Part shown: in pieces, positions 26,904 to 35,604 of the stretch
Layout: every line of letters starts with the position of its first letter
Numbering within the stretch: position 1 is the first letter of the stretch
From: Streptomyces katrae
GTDB lineage: Bacteria; Actinomycetota; Actinomycetes; Streptomycetales; Streptomycetaceae
Assembly (NCBI RefSeq): GCF_000717655.1
Contig: NZ_JNZY01000005.1
Coordinates: forward strand, 242,646-306,645
Direction: 5' to 3'
DNA: 64,000 nucleotides
Position numbers and translations under genes: made by a program
Notes under the pieces: generated by a model
What the model was told of the DNA's origin: nothing
The model's database searches: none
Seen by the model: only the letters and a program-made list of their open reading frames with translations

Positions 26904-28547
26904 TCAGCAGCCCGGGGCCCCCGTGCCTCCGCGCTGCGGCAGACTCAGGTTGGGGGCGGAGCTCGGCCAGGTGAGGGTGACCGTCCTCGTCGTCCCGTCC
27001 GCGTTGAGCTGGACGATGGGGGCCGGCTTGCCGACCGGGTTGCCGTCGGCGCCGAACGAGAGCCAACCGCTCGCCCCCGGGAGCATCTGCGCGCAGTAGA
27101 ACTGGTGGAGGATGCCGGTCTCCAGCCCCGGGTTCTTGACGCCCGCCTCGTCGTGCCGGGCCGCGCTGATCGCGGCGACGGCGGCGTCGTGCGAGAGCAT
27201 CGCCTGGCCGCTGGCGAGGTCCGCGGGGTCGAAGGCCAGGGGTGCCGCGCCGGACAGGGTGGCCAGGGGCTGCTTCGTGCACGGGTCGGGCCGGCCGGTG
27301 AACGCCGACCAGAACTGGTCGTAGTTGCGCTTGGCGTCCGATCCGGGGCATTCGGTCCCCCATTCGTCCGGACTGGCCAGGGCGGTGTACGTCACCGTGA
27401 CCCGGCCGGAGGCGAGGCCCTTGAGCACCGCGTCGTCGCGGATGGCCGCCGAGGCGTCGTCCCCGACCAGGATGCGCAGCTGCGGGATGCCGCAGGGCGC
27501 GCCCTGCACCCAGTTCTGCACGAACGCCCCGAGGTCGCGGCCGCGTCCGGCGAAGTACACGACGGACGGTGCGGCCTGGCACAGGTTGGCGTGCATCAGG
27601 TTGAACTGCTGGATCAGGTAGTCCTGGCGGCCGGCGCCGCTCGGGAGGCTCCGGGGCGAGGTGTACGGGAGCACCGTCACCGTACGGTCCGGCGCCTGGA
27701 AGCGGGTCTTCGCCTCCGCCGCCAGCGTGGCCGTGTAGTCGTCGTCGGCGACGCTGTCCGCCACCACGGCGAGCGAGGTCACGGCCGGGCGCAGCCCGGA
27801 CACGTACTGGTTGGCCGCGATCACGGAGTCGGAGTTGGTGGGTGAGACCCGGAACATGTCGGGGATGGTCCGCTTGCCGGCCGGGTCCGCGGGGTCCAGG
27901 TTCATCGAGTTGCCGGTCACCGTGGATCCGATGACGGGGATGTGCAGCTGGGCGGAAATGGCCGCGGCTGCCTGGCGGGTCTGCTCGGTGCTCTGGCCCA
28001 GGCCGACGACCGCCGAGATGTGCTCGGCCGCGGCGTTCTTCTTGACGCTGGCGACCGCCTGCTGCCAGGACCCGTACTGACTGCCCATGTTGGCCAGGTA
28101 CAGCTTCACGCCGGGCGTACTGCCGTACGCGGCCGTGTTGTTGGCACGCCAGACCGCGGCCATGGCGCCCTCGATGTTGTGGTAGAGCGATTCGTAGGTC
28201 AGCGTGTCCACGTCATCGACCGGCGAGAGGTTCAGCATCAGTACCACGCTGGTGGAGTTCCCCTGCACCGCCTCGTTGGCGGCGCGGATCGTGTCCTCCA
28301 GCTTGCGCATGCGCGCGGGTTCACCCTTCGTGAAGGGCCTGCTGTCCAGGTTCACGCCGACGCACGCCAACGGCGTGCCGGCGGCGGTCATTCCGGGACC
28401 GCACGACAGCGCGGGCGGGAACAGCACGCCGTAGCCCCACGTGCCGCCGAGCACGGCACCGGCCAGGAGCAGGAGGGCGGCCGTCAGCGAGAGCACGGGA
28501 TGGCGGCGCAGCCTGCCGAGCCGTGGGTTGCGTACACCTGCGGGCAT
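26904..28547 (-). CDS. Membrane-anchored type I periplasmic-binding-like protein
   Basis: 547 residues. Residues 1-18 are basic, 19-43 form one TM helix without a lipobox Cys, and the rest is outside the membrane. The outer part resembles type I periplasmic binding proteins of branched-chain amino acid ABC importers (ISAVVGLGQSTEQTRQAAAAISAQLHIPVIGSTVTGNSM, later RNYDQFWSAFTG and GYLSFGADG-like GWLSFGADGNP). No permease or ABC ATPase is nearby, so it looks like a tethered sensor rather than an importer part. ATG 28547 has AAGGAG upstream. It follows the NTPase gene by 50 bp in the same operon. Confidence 0.82.
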   Translation of the reverse strand: MPAGVRNPRLGRLRRHPVLSLTAALLLLAGAVLGGTWGYGVLFPPALSCGPGMTAAGTPLACVGVNLDSRPFTKGEPARMRKLEDTIRAANEAVQGNSTSVVLMLNLSPVDDVDTLTYESLYHNIEGAMAAVWRANNTAAYGSTPGVKLYLANMGSQYGSWQQAVASVKKNAAAEHISAVVGLGQSTEQTRQAAAAISAQLHIPVIGSTVTGNSMNLDPADPAGKRTIPDMFRVSPTNSDSVIAANQYVSGLRPAVTSLAVVADSVADDDYTATLAAEAKTRFQAPDRTVTVLPYTSPRSLPSGAGRQDYLIQQFNLMHANLCQAAPSVVYFAGRGRDLGAFVQNWVQGAPCGIPQLRILVGDDASAAIRDDAVLKGLASGRVTVTYTALASPDEWGTECPGSDAKRNYDQFWSAFTGRPDPCTKQPLATLSGAAPLAFDPADLASGQAMLSHDAAVAAISAARHDEAGVKNPGLETGILHQFYCAQMLPGASGWLSFGADGNPVGKPAPIVQLNADGTTRTVTLTWPSSAPNLSLPQRGGTGAPGC

Positions 28548-28597
28548 GAGGACTCCTTGCGGTGCGCCCGGCCACGCCGAGGGCGTGGCGCGGAGGG

Positions 28598-30778
28598 TCA
28601 GGCGAACAGCGCGCCCGCCTGCTGGAGGGCGCTGACGTCGAGCAGACGGGAGTTGTGCGAGAGCCGTTCGAAGCCCTCTTCGATCTGGGCGTCCCAGCGC
28701 CGGCTGCGCTCGGTGAGCGGATCGTTGTACAGCCACAGCAGCGCCAGGAGCTTGGCCGTGGCGACCGCCACGACGTCCCGGCCGCTCTGCTCGATCCCGG
28801 CGAGGAGGAATGCGTACGACTCCTGGGCGGACTGCTCGTGGACCAGGCGGCACGGCGCCGACGCCAGGTAGTCGAGCAGGCGCACCCACGCACGGTGGTC
28901 CCGGTCGAACCGGTCGGCCAGCGCCTCGGCCACGGGGTCGAACTGGCCCAGGGCCAGGTCGTAGAAGAGCTGCTGTTCCTCGCGTGCGAAGCCCGAGCTG
29001 CCGTTGTGGGTGGCGGCGAGGGAGGCCAGGGCCCGGGCCTGGCGGGTGAACACGTCCTGCCACGGGTCGGCGGGACGCTCCCCTTCCGCTGCGGCGGCGG
29101 GTGCGCCGGCCGGGGTGGCGGCGGAGAGGGCGGTGAGCGCGCAGCGGCTCAGCCAGGGATGCAGTACGGGGGGTCTGTCCGCCTCGCCCCAGCCGACCTC
29201 CCGGATCCGGGACGGGCGGTGGAAGAAGGTGCTGACCCACAGGTGGCGGCGTAACAGCTCGAGGCTGCGGGGCAGGTCGGCTATGTCCGGCGGTACGCGG
29301 GGGTCGTCGGCGGTGCGCATGTCGGCGAGGTAGGCGGCCGCCAGGACGACGGGCGGCGGGTTGGTCCATCCCGGCGCGGGGGCGGCGAGCCCTTCGGGGA
29401 GGCTGGTCTCCAGGGCCCGCGACCACAGCGGTCTTCCGCTCGCGTCGACCGCGGCGGGCAGGGGTCTCTCCGGTACGCCGGCCTCCGCGTCCGGCGGTGC
29501 GCTCTCGCGCTGCTCCTGCAGGGCGATGGCGGCGCCCCAGTGGCCGCCGGTGAGGGCGTGGACGACGGACGCCGCAACGGGTGCAGCGAGCGGCGCGGCG
29601 TCGTCGGTCAGGTACCAGACCCGCTCCTCGGACATCGGATCGAGCCACACGGGATACCAGTAGTGGGCCGCCGCGGCGGGGTCCGGTCCGGCGCCGGCCT
29701 CGTCCTGCCGGGTCCAGCCCGTACGGGTGGCCCGGCTGAGGAGGGGAACACGGCGCTGCGGGGTGTCCGGCAGCGGGGAGGTGCGCCAGGGCTCGCACCA
29801 GCGGGTCGTCCATTCCGGCTGCCACTGGTCGCAGGCGGCGAGGACGACTATGGGGTCGGCGGCAGACCCGGAGCCCGGCTCGTTCTGCTCGTTGCGTATG
29901 CGTGCCGCGATGAGTGCGGCGAGGAACCGGCGGCCGGCCGGGGTCTGGGCGCCGTCCACGAAGAGGACCCATGCGTGGTCGTGCCGGGCGGCCCGGCCGG
30001 CGTACTCCTCCGGCAGCTCGCAGGAGCACGAGGAGCGCAGTGCCGGGTGCCGTTCCGCCTGGTCCTTGGCGTCGGCGAGGAACGCGGCCAGCAGCGGCCC
30101 GACCGCGGCCGACCGGGACGCGGAACTCAGCCTGATCAGCGCGTCGAGGGAGCCCGCGGCCTCGGCCTCCGGGATGCCGACGTGCCAGCGCAGCGCGTCG
30201 CGCAGACCCCAGCGGGCGGTGCTCTGCAGCAGCGATCCGATCACCGGACGGGCCCGTTCCCGTGCGGCGGTGACGACTTCGCGCGCCTGCCCCTGGACGA
30301 GCGGGCTGAGCGCTCCGGTGACCACGACGTCCATCGTGGCGTCCACGGCCTCCTCGAGCCGGCTGGCGAACCGGCCGCGGCGGGTGTTGCGCGTGTACTG
30401 CTGGATCAGGCCTTTGATCTGGTCCGTGGCCCGGGAGCGGTCCGCCTCGAGGTTCTCGTTGAGGGCCAGCAGGCCGAGGGCGAACCGGTGGAAGACGGGG
30501 CTGCGGCGCAGCGTGTCCCAGCCGCGCATCATCTGGAAGGCCACCAAGGCCGCGGCGGACACAGGGTCGAGCGGGTTCTCGTGGAAGTCGAGGTGGGCGT
30601 GGACCACCGTGGAGCCGCAGCCCTGGGACAGGGAGCGAAGCATCGTGGTCTTGCCCGACTGCCGGGGTCCGAGCAGCGCCACCACGGGCTGCCGCTGGTC
30701 CGGGTACCGCCAGATCATGTGCCGAAGAAAAGCGTCGGTCCCCTCCGCATGGCCGAGCTCCGCCGTTGCGCTCACCAT
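28598..30778 (-). CDS. Large P-loop NTPase of unknown function
   Basis: 726 residues, no signal peptide. Walker A GPRQSGKT at 37-44; a hydrophobic strand HAWVLFVDGA near 270 could be Walker B. The rest is helical, Trp- and Arg-rich, and of no family I recognise; it resembles STAND/AAA-like regulatory ATPases only in general layout. ATG 30778 follows GGGGAA. It is first in the operon with the tethered binding protein, suggesting an outside sensor plus a cytoplasmic switch (inference). Confidence 0.75.
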   Translation of the reverse strand: MVSATAELGHAEGTDAFLRHMIWRYPDQRQPVVALLGPRQSGKTTMLRSLSQGCGSTVVHAHLDFHENPLDPVSAAALVAFQMMRGWDTLRRSPVFHRFALGLLALNENLEADRSRATDQIKGLIQQYTRNTRRGRFASRLEEAVDATMDVVVTGALSPLVQGQAREVVTAARERARPVIGSLLQSTARWGLRDALRWHVGIPEAEAAGSLDALIRLSSASRSAAVGPLLAAFLADAKDQAERHPALRSSCSCELPEEYAGRAARHDHAWVLFVDGAQTPAGRRFLAALIAARIRNEQNEPGSGSAADPIVVLAACDQWQPEWTTRWCEPWRTSPLPDTPQRRVPLLSRATRTGWTRQDEAGAGPDPAAAAHYWYPVWLDPMSEERVWYLTDDAAPLAAPVAASVVHALTGGHWGAAIALQEQRESAPPDAEAGVPERPLPAAVDASGRPLWSRALETSLPEGLAAPAPGWTNPPPVVLAAAYLADMRTADDPRVPPDIADLPRSLELLRRHLWVSTFFHRPSRIREVGWGEADRPPVLHPWLSRCALTALSAATPAGAPAAAAEGERPADPWQDVFTRQARALASLAATHNGSSGFAREEQQLFYDLALGQFDPVAEALADRFDRDHRAWVRLLDYLASAPCRLVHEQSAQESYAFLLAGIEQSGRDVVAVATAKLLALLWLYNDPLTERSRRWDAQIEEGFERLSHNSRLLDVSALQQAGALFA

Positions 30779-31035
30779 TTCCCCGCCCCCCAACCGAAAG
30801 TGCGACGCACGCGCCGACGGAACGGAAGGTAACACCGGGAAGACGCGGAGCGACGGTGAATGGCGCGGATCTCCTTCCCGGAATTCCGGGGACCGCACGC
30901 AGCTCCCTGCGCGGATCCTGCGGTCGATCTTCAACGGATATTCTGCGTCCACGCAGGCGGGGCCAGAACGCCTGGAAGCTGATGCAACACCCGATGTGCC
31001 GGGCCGCACCGTGCGCGGCAGGAGATGGAGTCCCG

Positions 31036-31395
31036 ATGGACGTGCAGCACTTCGAGCGGATCACCGCATTCATCGAGGCGCGGCTCACCCCGCTGTTCGA
31101 CGAGACCACCGGCAGCGAGCGCGGTTTCGCGATGGACGACACCTCCCGTGCCCTGCGCGCACTGCGCAACGCGGTGCTGGAGGCCTCCGCGGTCAAGGGG
31201 CTCCTCGAGAAGCGGGCGGAAGCCGAGCCGGCACTGCGCCGGGTCATCGACCAGTCGGTGGAGCACCACTGGGACGTGCTGCGCGGGATCGCCCGCCAGT
31301 GGGAGGACCACACCGACTTCCTGCGCGAGTTCAAGCGGCACGCGTGGGAGCTCGACGAGGTCCTGGCCGCTCCGGCCGCCACCACGGAGGGCTGA
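31036..31395 (+). CDS. Small helical protein of unknown function
   Basis: 119 residues, all-helical and charged (HFERITAFIEARLTPLFDE; SVEHHWDVLRGIARQWEDHTDFLREFKRHAWELDEV), no TM or signal. The His/Trp/Glu spacing gives it a hemerythrin-like or four-helix look, but I cannot assign a family. ATG 31036 has GGAG 6 nt upstream. It diverges from the NTPase across a 257-bp region without other coding signs. Confidence 0.75.
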   Translation: MDVQHFERITAFIEARLTPLFDETTGSERGFAMDDTSRALRALRNAVLEASAVKGLLEKRAEAEPALRRVIDQSVEHHWDVLRGIARQWEDHTDFLREFKRHAWELDEVLAAPAATTEG

Positions 31396-31517
31396 GCCCC
31401 GCCGGGTGCCGCCCCCTGCCGACCGCGTCCGCGGGCCGGGGCGGCACCCGGCGCAGGTCCGCCCCCCGGAGTGACAATGGGTGTGTGGACCCGCTGCCGG
31501 GCCGGCAGGAGACGAAG

Positions 31518-32651
31518 ATGAACGGCTCGGTCCCTATCGGACGTGTTGTCGGGGTGCCGCTGCGCATGCACTGGAGCGTGCCCCTGCTGGTGGTGCTGTT
31601 CGCCTACGGGCTCGGCCGCCAGACCCTTCCCGTGTGGACTCCGGGGCGCTCGAACGCCGTGTACACCGTCGCCAGTGTCGTGGGCGCCCTGCTGCTCATG
31701 GGCAGCCTGCTGCTGCACGAGACGGCGCACGCCGCGACCGCCCGCAGGAAGAAGATCTCCGTCGAGGACGTCACCCTGTGGGCGCTGGGCGGGATGACCA
31801 GAATGGGCCGGCCGCAGACCGCCGCGGCGGCCTTCGTGGTGGCGGTGAGCGGGCCGCTCGCGAGCCTTGTGCTCGGTGGCGCCGCACTCGGCGCGGGGTT
31901 CGGGCTGCATGCCCTGCTCGGCTGGGCGGTGCCCGCAGCCGTGCTGGTGTGGCTCGGCTGGACGAACCTGTTCCTCGGCGTCTTCAACCTGCTGCCGGCC
32001 GCGCCGCTCGACGGCGGACGGGTGCTGCAGGCGCTGCTGTGGTGGCGTACGGGCGACCGGGAGCGGGCGGAGCGGGCGGCCTCGCGCAGCGGACAGGTCC
32101 TGGGCGTGCTCATGGCGGCCGTGGGCTGGATCTCCTTCCTGCGCGGGTCGTCGAGCGGGCTGTGGCTGGTCTTCACCGGGCTCTTCGTCACGTTCGTCGC
32201 GGGCGCCGAGCGCCAGCACGCCGTGCTGCGTACGGGGCTGCGGGGCGTGCGCGTGGCCGATGCCATGTCCAGCCCGGTGGCGACCGGTGCCGACTGGCTG
32301 AGCGTGCGGCGGTTCATCGACGAGGTGGCCGTGGCATCCCGGCATTCCGCACTGCCGCTGCTCGATTTCGACGGCCGGCCCAGCGGGGTGGTGCAGCTGC
32401 GCGGGCTGGCCCGGATCCAGGACGCGCAGCGGGACGCGCTGCGCGTACGAGACGTCGCGACCCCGCTGGCGCAGTGCGCGGTCGCCGCCCCGGACGACCT
32501 GCTGGGCGAGGCCCTGGACGGGCTGCGCCCGGGGACCGGGCTGCCGGTCCTGGTGCTGGACGGGGGCCGGCTGGTGGGGATCGTCACCGCGAAGGACATC
32601 AGCCGGCTCGTGCAGCGGCAGACGCTGCGCGGCGGCCGGGAGCCGGAGTGA
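31518..32651 (+). CDS. Site-2 protease family intramembrane metalloprotease with CBS pair
   Basis: 377 residues. The zinc motif HETAH lies in TM helix LLLMGSLLLHETAHAATA and the second metal motif NLLPAAPLDGGR is present, so the enzyme should be active. About six TM helices fill 1-230; residues about 245-365 are two CBS domains (VADAMSSPVAT, LVGIVTAKDISRLV), which sense nucleotides in related proteases. ATG 31518 has AGGAG 6 nt upstream. An in-frame GTG at 31485 with GACAAT 6 nt before it could give a leaderless form 11 residues longer. Confidence 0.92.
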   Translation: MNGSVPIGRVVGVPLRMHWSVPLLVVLFAYGLGRQTLPVWTPGRSNAVYTVASVVGALLLMGSLLLHETAHAATARRKKISVEDVTLWALGGMTRMGRPQTAAAAFVVAVSGPLASLVLGGAALGAGFGLHALLGWAVPAAVLVWLGWTNLFLGVFNLLPAAPLDGGRVLQALLWWRTGDRERAERAASRSGQVLGVLMAAVGWISFLRGSSSGLWLVFTGLFVTFVAGAERQHAVLRTGLRGVRVADAMSSPVATGADWLSVRRFIDEVAVASRHSALPLLDFDGRPSGVVQLRGLARIQDAQRDALRVRDVATPLAQCAVAAPDDLLGEALDGLRPGTGLPVLVLDGGRLVGIVTAKDISRLVQRQTLRGGREPE

Positions 32652-32745
32652 AGCGGTGGCCGCCGGGGGCGGCGGCTCCGGCGGTCCGGCTCCGAGCGCG
32701 GCTCCGAGCGCGGCTTCGGGTGTGCGGCGCGACAATGGGGGTGCG

Positions 32746-33486
32746 ATGACGTACATAGCCGTGAGCGCGTTGAGCCATGCCGGGCTGGTACGGGACCACA
32801 ACGAGGACAGCCTCGTCGTCGGGCCGTGGACGCTGTGCGCCGGTGTGACCCGCAATCCGCAGACGCTGGTGTTCCCGACGGGCTCGCCGCTCGTCGTCGC
32901 GGTCGCCGACGGGATCGGCGGACAGCCTGCCGGCGAGGTGGCGAGCGCGTTGGTCGCCCGCCAACTCGCGATGCTCGGGCCCTCCTTGGACAGCGAGGCA
33001 GCCGTCCGCGAGGCGCTCGTCCTGTGCAACCAGGCGGTGTACGCGGCTGCCGACAGCGATCCGCAGCTGGCGACCATGGGCACCACGGTCGCGGGTGCCG
33101 TCGTACTGGAGGACTCGCTGATCTCCTTCAACGTCGGCGACAGCAGGGTGTTCGACGCCACGGCGGAGGAGCTCCGGCAGCTGAGCGTGGACGACAATCC
33201 GCCCCTGGAGCCGGGGCAGCGCACCACTTCCCTGCTGACCCAGGCGCTCGGTGGCGCCCGCCGGCGCAGCGCGATCACGCCGCACGTCTCGACGGAGCCG
33301 CTGTCCGCCGGAGCCCGCTACCTGGTGTGCTCGGACGGGCTGACGGACCCGGTGCCGCCCGAGGAGCTCGACGAGCTGCTGCGGGTGCACGACGACGGCA
33401 AGGCCGCGTTCGAGCTGTGGAAGGCCGCCATCGACGCCGGCGGCCCCGACAACATCACGCTGGCGCTGGTCAGGATCGGCGCCTAG
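32746..33486 (+). CDS. PP2C-type protein phosphatase
   Basis: 246 residues of the PPM family. Metal-binding motifs are RDHNEDSLVV, VADGIGG, TMGTTVAGAVV, NVGDSRVF and GPDNITLALVR. No TM segment, so it is cytosolic and may counter Ser/Thr kinases. A GACAAT box ends 9 nt before ATG and no SD is present, so the mRNA may be nearly leaderless. The stop overlaps the convergent LysR-domain gene by 4 bp. Confidence 0.9.
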   Translation: MTYIAVSALSHAGLVRDHNEDSLVVGPWTLCAGVTRNPQTLVFPTGSPLVVAVADGIGGQPAGEVASALVARQLAMLGPSLDSEAAVREALVLCNQAVYAAADSDPQLATMGTTVAGAVVLEDSLISFNVGDSRVFDATAEELRQLSVDDNPPLEPGQRTTSLLTQALGGARRRSAITPHVSTEPLSAGARYLVCSDGLTDPVPPEELDELLRVHDDGKAAFELWKAAIDAGGPDNITLALVRIGA

Positions 33487-34286
33487 CGACCCGTGCGGCG
33501 GGGCTTTCCGCCCTTGCTGCTCTTGCCGCCCTTGGCCCCGCCCTTCGCTCCGCCGGAGGCGCCGCGCGGGTTCTTGCCGCCCGACTTGCCGGCCGTGGGC
33601 TTACGCCCTGCGCCGGCCGCTTCGGGGCGCTTGCGCTGCTTCGGCTGCGGCGGGGTCGGGGCGCCGCGGCCGCGCGTGCTGTTGACGGTCCGGCCGCGCA
33701 CGATCCCGATGAACTCCTCGACCAGGTCGGTGGGGTCGCCGTCCGGGAACGACAGCGCGACCCGGGACTCGGGGGCGTCCGTGACCGTCCGGTACGTGAG
33801 GTCCTTGCGGTGGTGCAGCCGCGCGAGGGACTGCGGCACCACGAGGACGCCGATCCCGGCCGCCACCAGCTCGATCGCGTCCGCCGTCGTGGCGGGGCGA
33901 TCGAGCGCGGGCCGCCCGGGCAGGCTCTCCCAGTCCAGCGTGTCGTCGAGGGGGTGCAGCACGATCTCGTCGGCGAGGTCCTCCGTGGACACCTCCTCCA
34001 CGGCGGCCACGATGTGGTCCTTCGGGACCACGACGACCGTGGTCTCGGTGTAGAGGGGGATCGCGGCCAGGCCCGTCCGGTCGATCGGCAGCCGCACGAA
34101 CCCGGCGTCGGCGTCCCTGCCCCGCAGCATGTCGGGGGCTTCGGCGGCGGACACCTGGAGGAGGGTCAGCGGGACGTCGGGCAGGCGCTCGTTCCAGATC
34201 CGCACCCACTTGCCGGGCGTCACCCCGGGGACGTACGCGAGCCGGAACGAAGGAGATGCTGAGGGAGATGCTTCCGAGCCTGTCAC
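33483..34286 (-). CDS. LysR-type substrate-binding domain protein without HTH, basic tail
   Basis: 267 residues. Residues 12-200 match the effector-binding domain of LysR regulators (FRLAYVPGVTPGKWVRIWNERLPDVPLTLLQVS; DAGFVRLPID; GIGVLVVPQSLARL), but the N-terminal winged helix is absent. Residues 205-267 form a Lys/Arg/Gly-rich tail (GGAKGGAKGGKSSKGGKPRRTGR) suited to nucleic-acid binding. GTG 34286 has TAACCT 6 nt upstream and no SD. Divergent from DUF5997, a pairing I recall in other Streptomyces. Confidence 0.85.
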   Translation of the reverse strand: MTGSEASPSASPSFRLAYVPGVTPGKWVRIWNERLPDVPLTLLQVSAAEAPDMLRGRDADAGFVRLPIDRTGLAAIPLYTETTVVVVPKDHIVAAVEEVSTEDLADEIVLHPLDDTLDWESLPGRPALDRPATTADAIELVAAGIGVLVVPQSLARLHHRKDLTYRTVTDAPESRVALSFPDGDPTDLVEEFIGIVRGRTVNSTRGRGAPTPPQPKQRKRPEAAGAGRKPTAGKSGGKNPRGASGGAKGGAKGGKSSKGGKPRRTGR

Positions 34287-34292
34287 CCGGCC

Positions 34293-34337
34293 AGGTTACC
34301 GGCCGTGGTCAGAAGTAGCGCACACGCTCGATACTCT
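34293..34337. promoter_or_regulatory. Divergent leaderless promoter pair
   Basis: On the minus strand TAACCT (34293-34298) is 6 nt before GTG 34286; on the plus strand TACTCT (34332-34337) is 7 nt before ATG 34345. Neither start has an SD. The 58-bp gap therefore probably holds two back-to-back leaderless promoters and any shared operator. Confidence 0.45.
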
Positions 34338-34344
34338 TGACCCC

Positions 34345-34749
34345 ATGACGTCGCACAAGACCACCCAGACCATGAAGCCCGCCACCGCGGCGAAGAAGCT
34401 GGGTGTGTACCTCGAAGCCACCCCCGCTGAGTTCCAGGAGGGGGTCGTGACCCGCAGCGAGCTGAACGCGCTGCAGGCCGAGCCGCCCCAGTGGCTGCAG
34501 GATCTGCGACGGTCCGGCCCGCACCCCCGGCCGGTGGTCGCGGCCAAGCTCGGCGTCTCGATCGCCGGCCTCGCGCGCGGTGGGGTCACCGAGGCCCTCA
34601 CCACGGAGCAGATCGACGCGCTGAAGCAGGAGAACCCGGAGTGGCTCCAGAAGGAGCGCGCCACCCAGGCCGAGGTCCGCAAGGAAGCGGTCCGCATCAA
34701 GGAGAAGCACGCGGAGCGCGCAGAGCGGACCCAGCGGTCCGACTCCTGA
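34345..34749 (+). CDS. DUF5997 family protein
   Basis: 134 residues, soluble, helical. The segments KPATAAKKLGVYLEATPAEFQEGVVTR and LQAEPPQWLQDLRRSGPHPRPVVAAKLGVSIAGLARGG recur with variation (EFQ../PPQWLQ and NPEWLQ), suggesting two related helical units. It ends in a charged Lys/Glu/Arg coil. Family DUF5997, function unknown. Divergent from the LysR-domain protein, which may regulate it. Confidence 0.85.
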   Translation: MTSHKTTQTMKPATAAKKLGVYLEATPAEFQEGVVTRSELNALQAEPPQWLQDLRRSGPHPRPVVAAKLGVSIAGLARGGVTEALTTEQIDALKQENPEWLQKERATQAEVRKEAVRIKEKHAERAERTQRSDS

Positions 34750-34774
34750 CCGGCGTGCGCCGCGGGCGCCGCCG

Positions 34775-35539
34775 ATGCCCCGAAGTGCCCCGTTCCGGGC
34801 CGATCGGGTGGAGATCACCGGAATGCGGACGGCGCGCCGCGGGCAGAGCTGCAGGGTGATCTCGCAAATCCTCGCCAAAATCCGGCGCCCCGGCGCACTC
34901 GTCTTCTCGGCCGACTTCGGCTCGACGTCCCGGTGGGTCGCCGGGCGGTCCTGGGCCTATCCCGACGGCGGTCCGGTCAATCCGGGCGACAGCAAACTCG
35001 ATCACCTGACCGACGATCCCACCTACAGCCGCAGCGGGACCTTCCGCGCCACCCGGCGCCCGGACGGCAACTGGGACACCGGCCTGCTGACCACCGAGGG
35101 CAGCGACGAGGGGTTCCTGCTGCGCGCGGAGGACGTGCTGGAAGCCCGGGTCAGACTGCCGGAGGCGGCCGGCGCCTGGCCCGCGATCTGGACCTGGCGG
35201 GACGGCGGCCAGGAGGTCGACGTCTTCGAGTACCACCCCGACAACCCGGACCTGCTGGAACTCTCCAACCACGTCAGGGGCGGCGGATCGCACTACTTCC
35301 GCGACGCCGCCGTGCAGCCCGGCGCATGGGTCGACCTCAAGGTCAAGTTCGGTGCGACCTCGGTCGTGTGGTGGGTCAACGGCACCCGCGCGTACGCCGA
35401 TCACAGCGGGGTGGGCCGGCGCTGGCGGGCGTACATCATCGTGAACCTGTCGGTGAGCGCGGGCCGCTACCACCCGGCCCCCGACCCGGCCGTCTCCGAG
35501 ATGTCGTACGAGGTCTCGGACCTCCGCGTCTACCGCTAG
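34775..35539 (+). CDS. GH16-like glycoside hydrolase domain protein
   Basis: 254 residues from ATG 34775; ATG 34823 is equally possible, and neither has a good SD. A jelly-roll fold is suggested by LVFSADFGSTSRW, GLLTTEGSDEGFLLRAEDVLEARVRLP and the end MSYEVSDLRVYR. GQEVDVFEYH contains the GH16 catalytic pattern ExDxxE. No signal peptide is visible, odd for a polysaccharide-degrading enzyme; either it is exported another way or it binds an internal glycan. Confidence 0.72.
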   Translation: MPRSAPFRADRVEITGMRTARRGQSCRVISQILAKIRRPGALVFSADFGSTSRWVAGRSWAYPDGGPVNPGDSKLDHLTDDPTYSRSGTFRATRRPDGNWDTGLLTTEGSDEGFLLRAEDVLEARVRLPEAAGAWPAIWTWRDGGQEVDVFEYHPDNPDLLELSNHVRGGGSHYFRDAAVQPGAWVDLKVKFGATSVVWWVNGTRAYADHSGVGRRWRAYIIVNLSVSAGRYHPAPDPAVSEMSYEVSDLRVYR

Positions 35540-35540
35540 G

Positions 35541-35604
35541 GGGGTCGTCGAAGCAGCGTCGTCCGCCCGTGAGGGCCGGCCGGACGGGACTTTGACGACG
35601 CCCC
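35541..35604. terminator. Imperfect hairpin between convergent genes
   Basis: Outer arms GGGGTCGTCGAAG and CTTTGACGACGCCCC pair with one bulge; the inner part has GTCCG/CGGAC. It fills the gap between the GH16-like stop and the hemerythrin stop. Confidence 0.4.

Noticed and set aside
26904..33278. A single minus-strand open frame of 2124 codons across the binding-protein gene and beyond
   Set aside because: Only its last part (from 28547) is a real protein. The rest is antisense or out of frame to clearly supported genes and is Arg/Pro/Ala-rich, an effect of very high GC.
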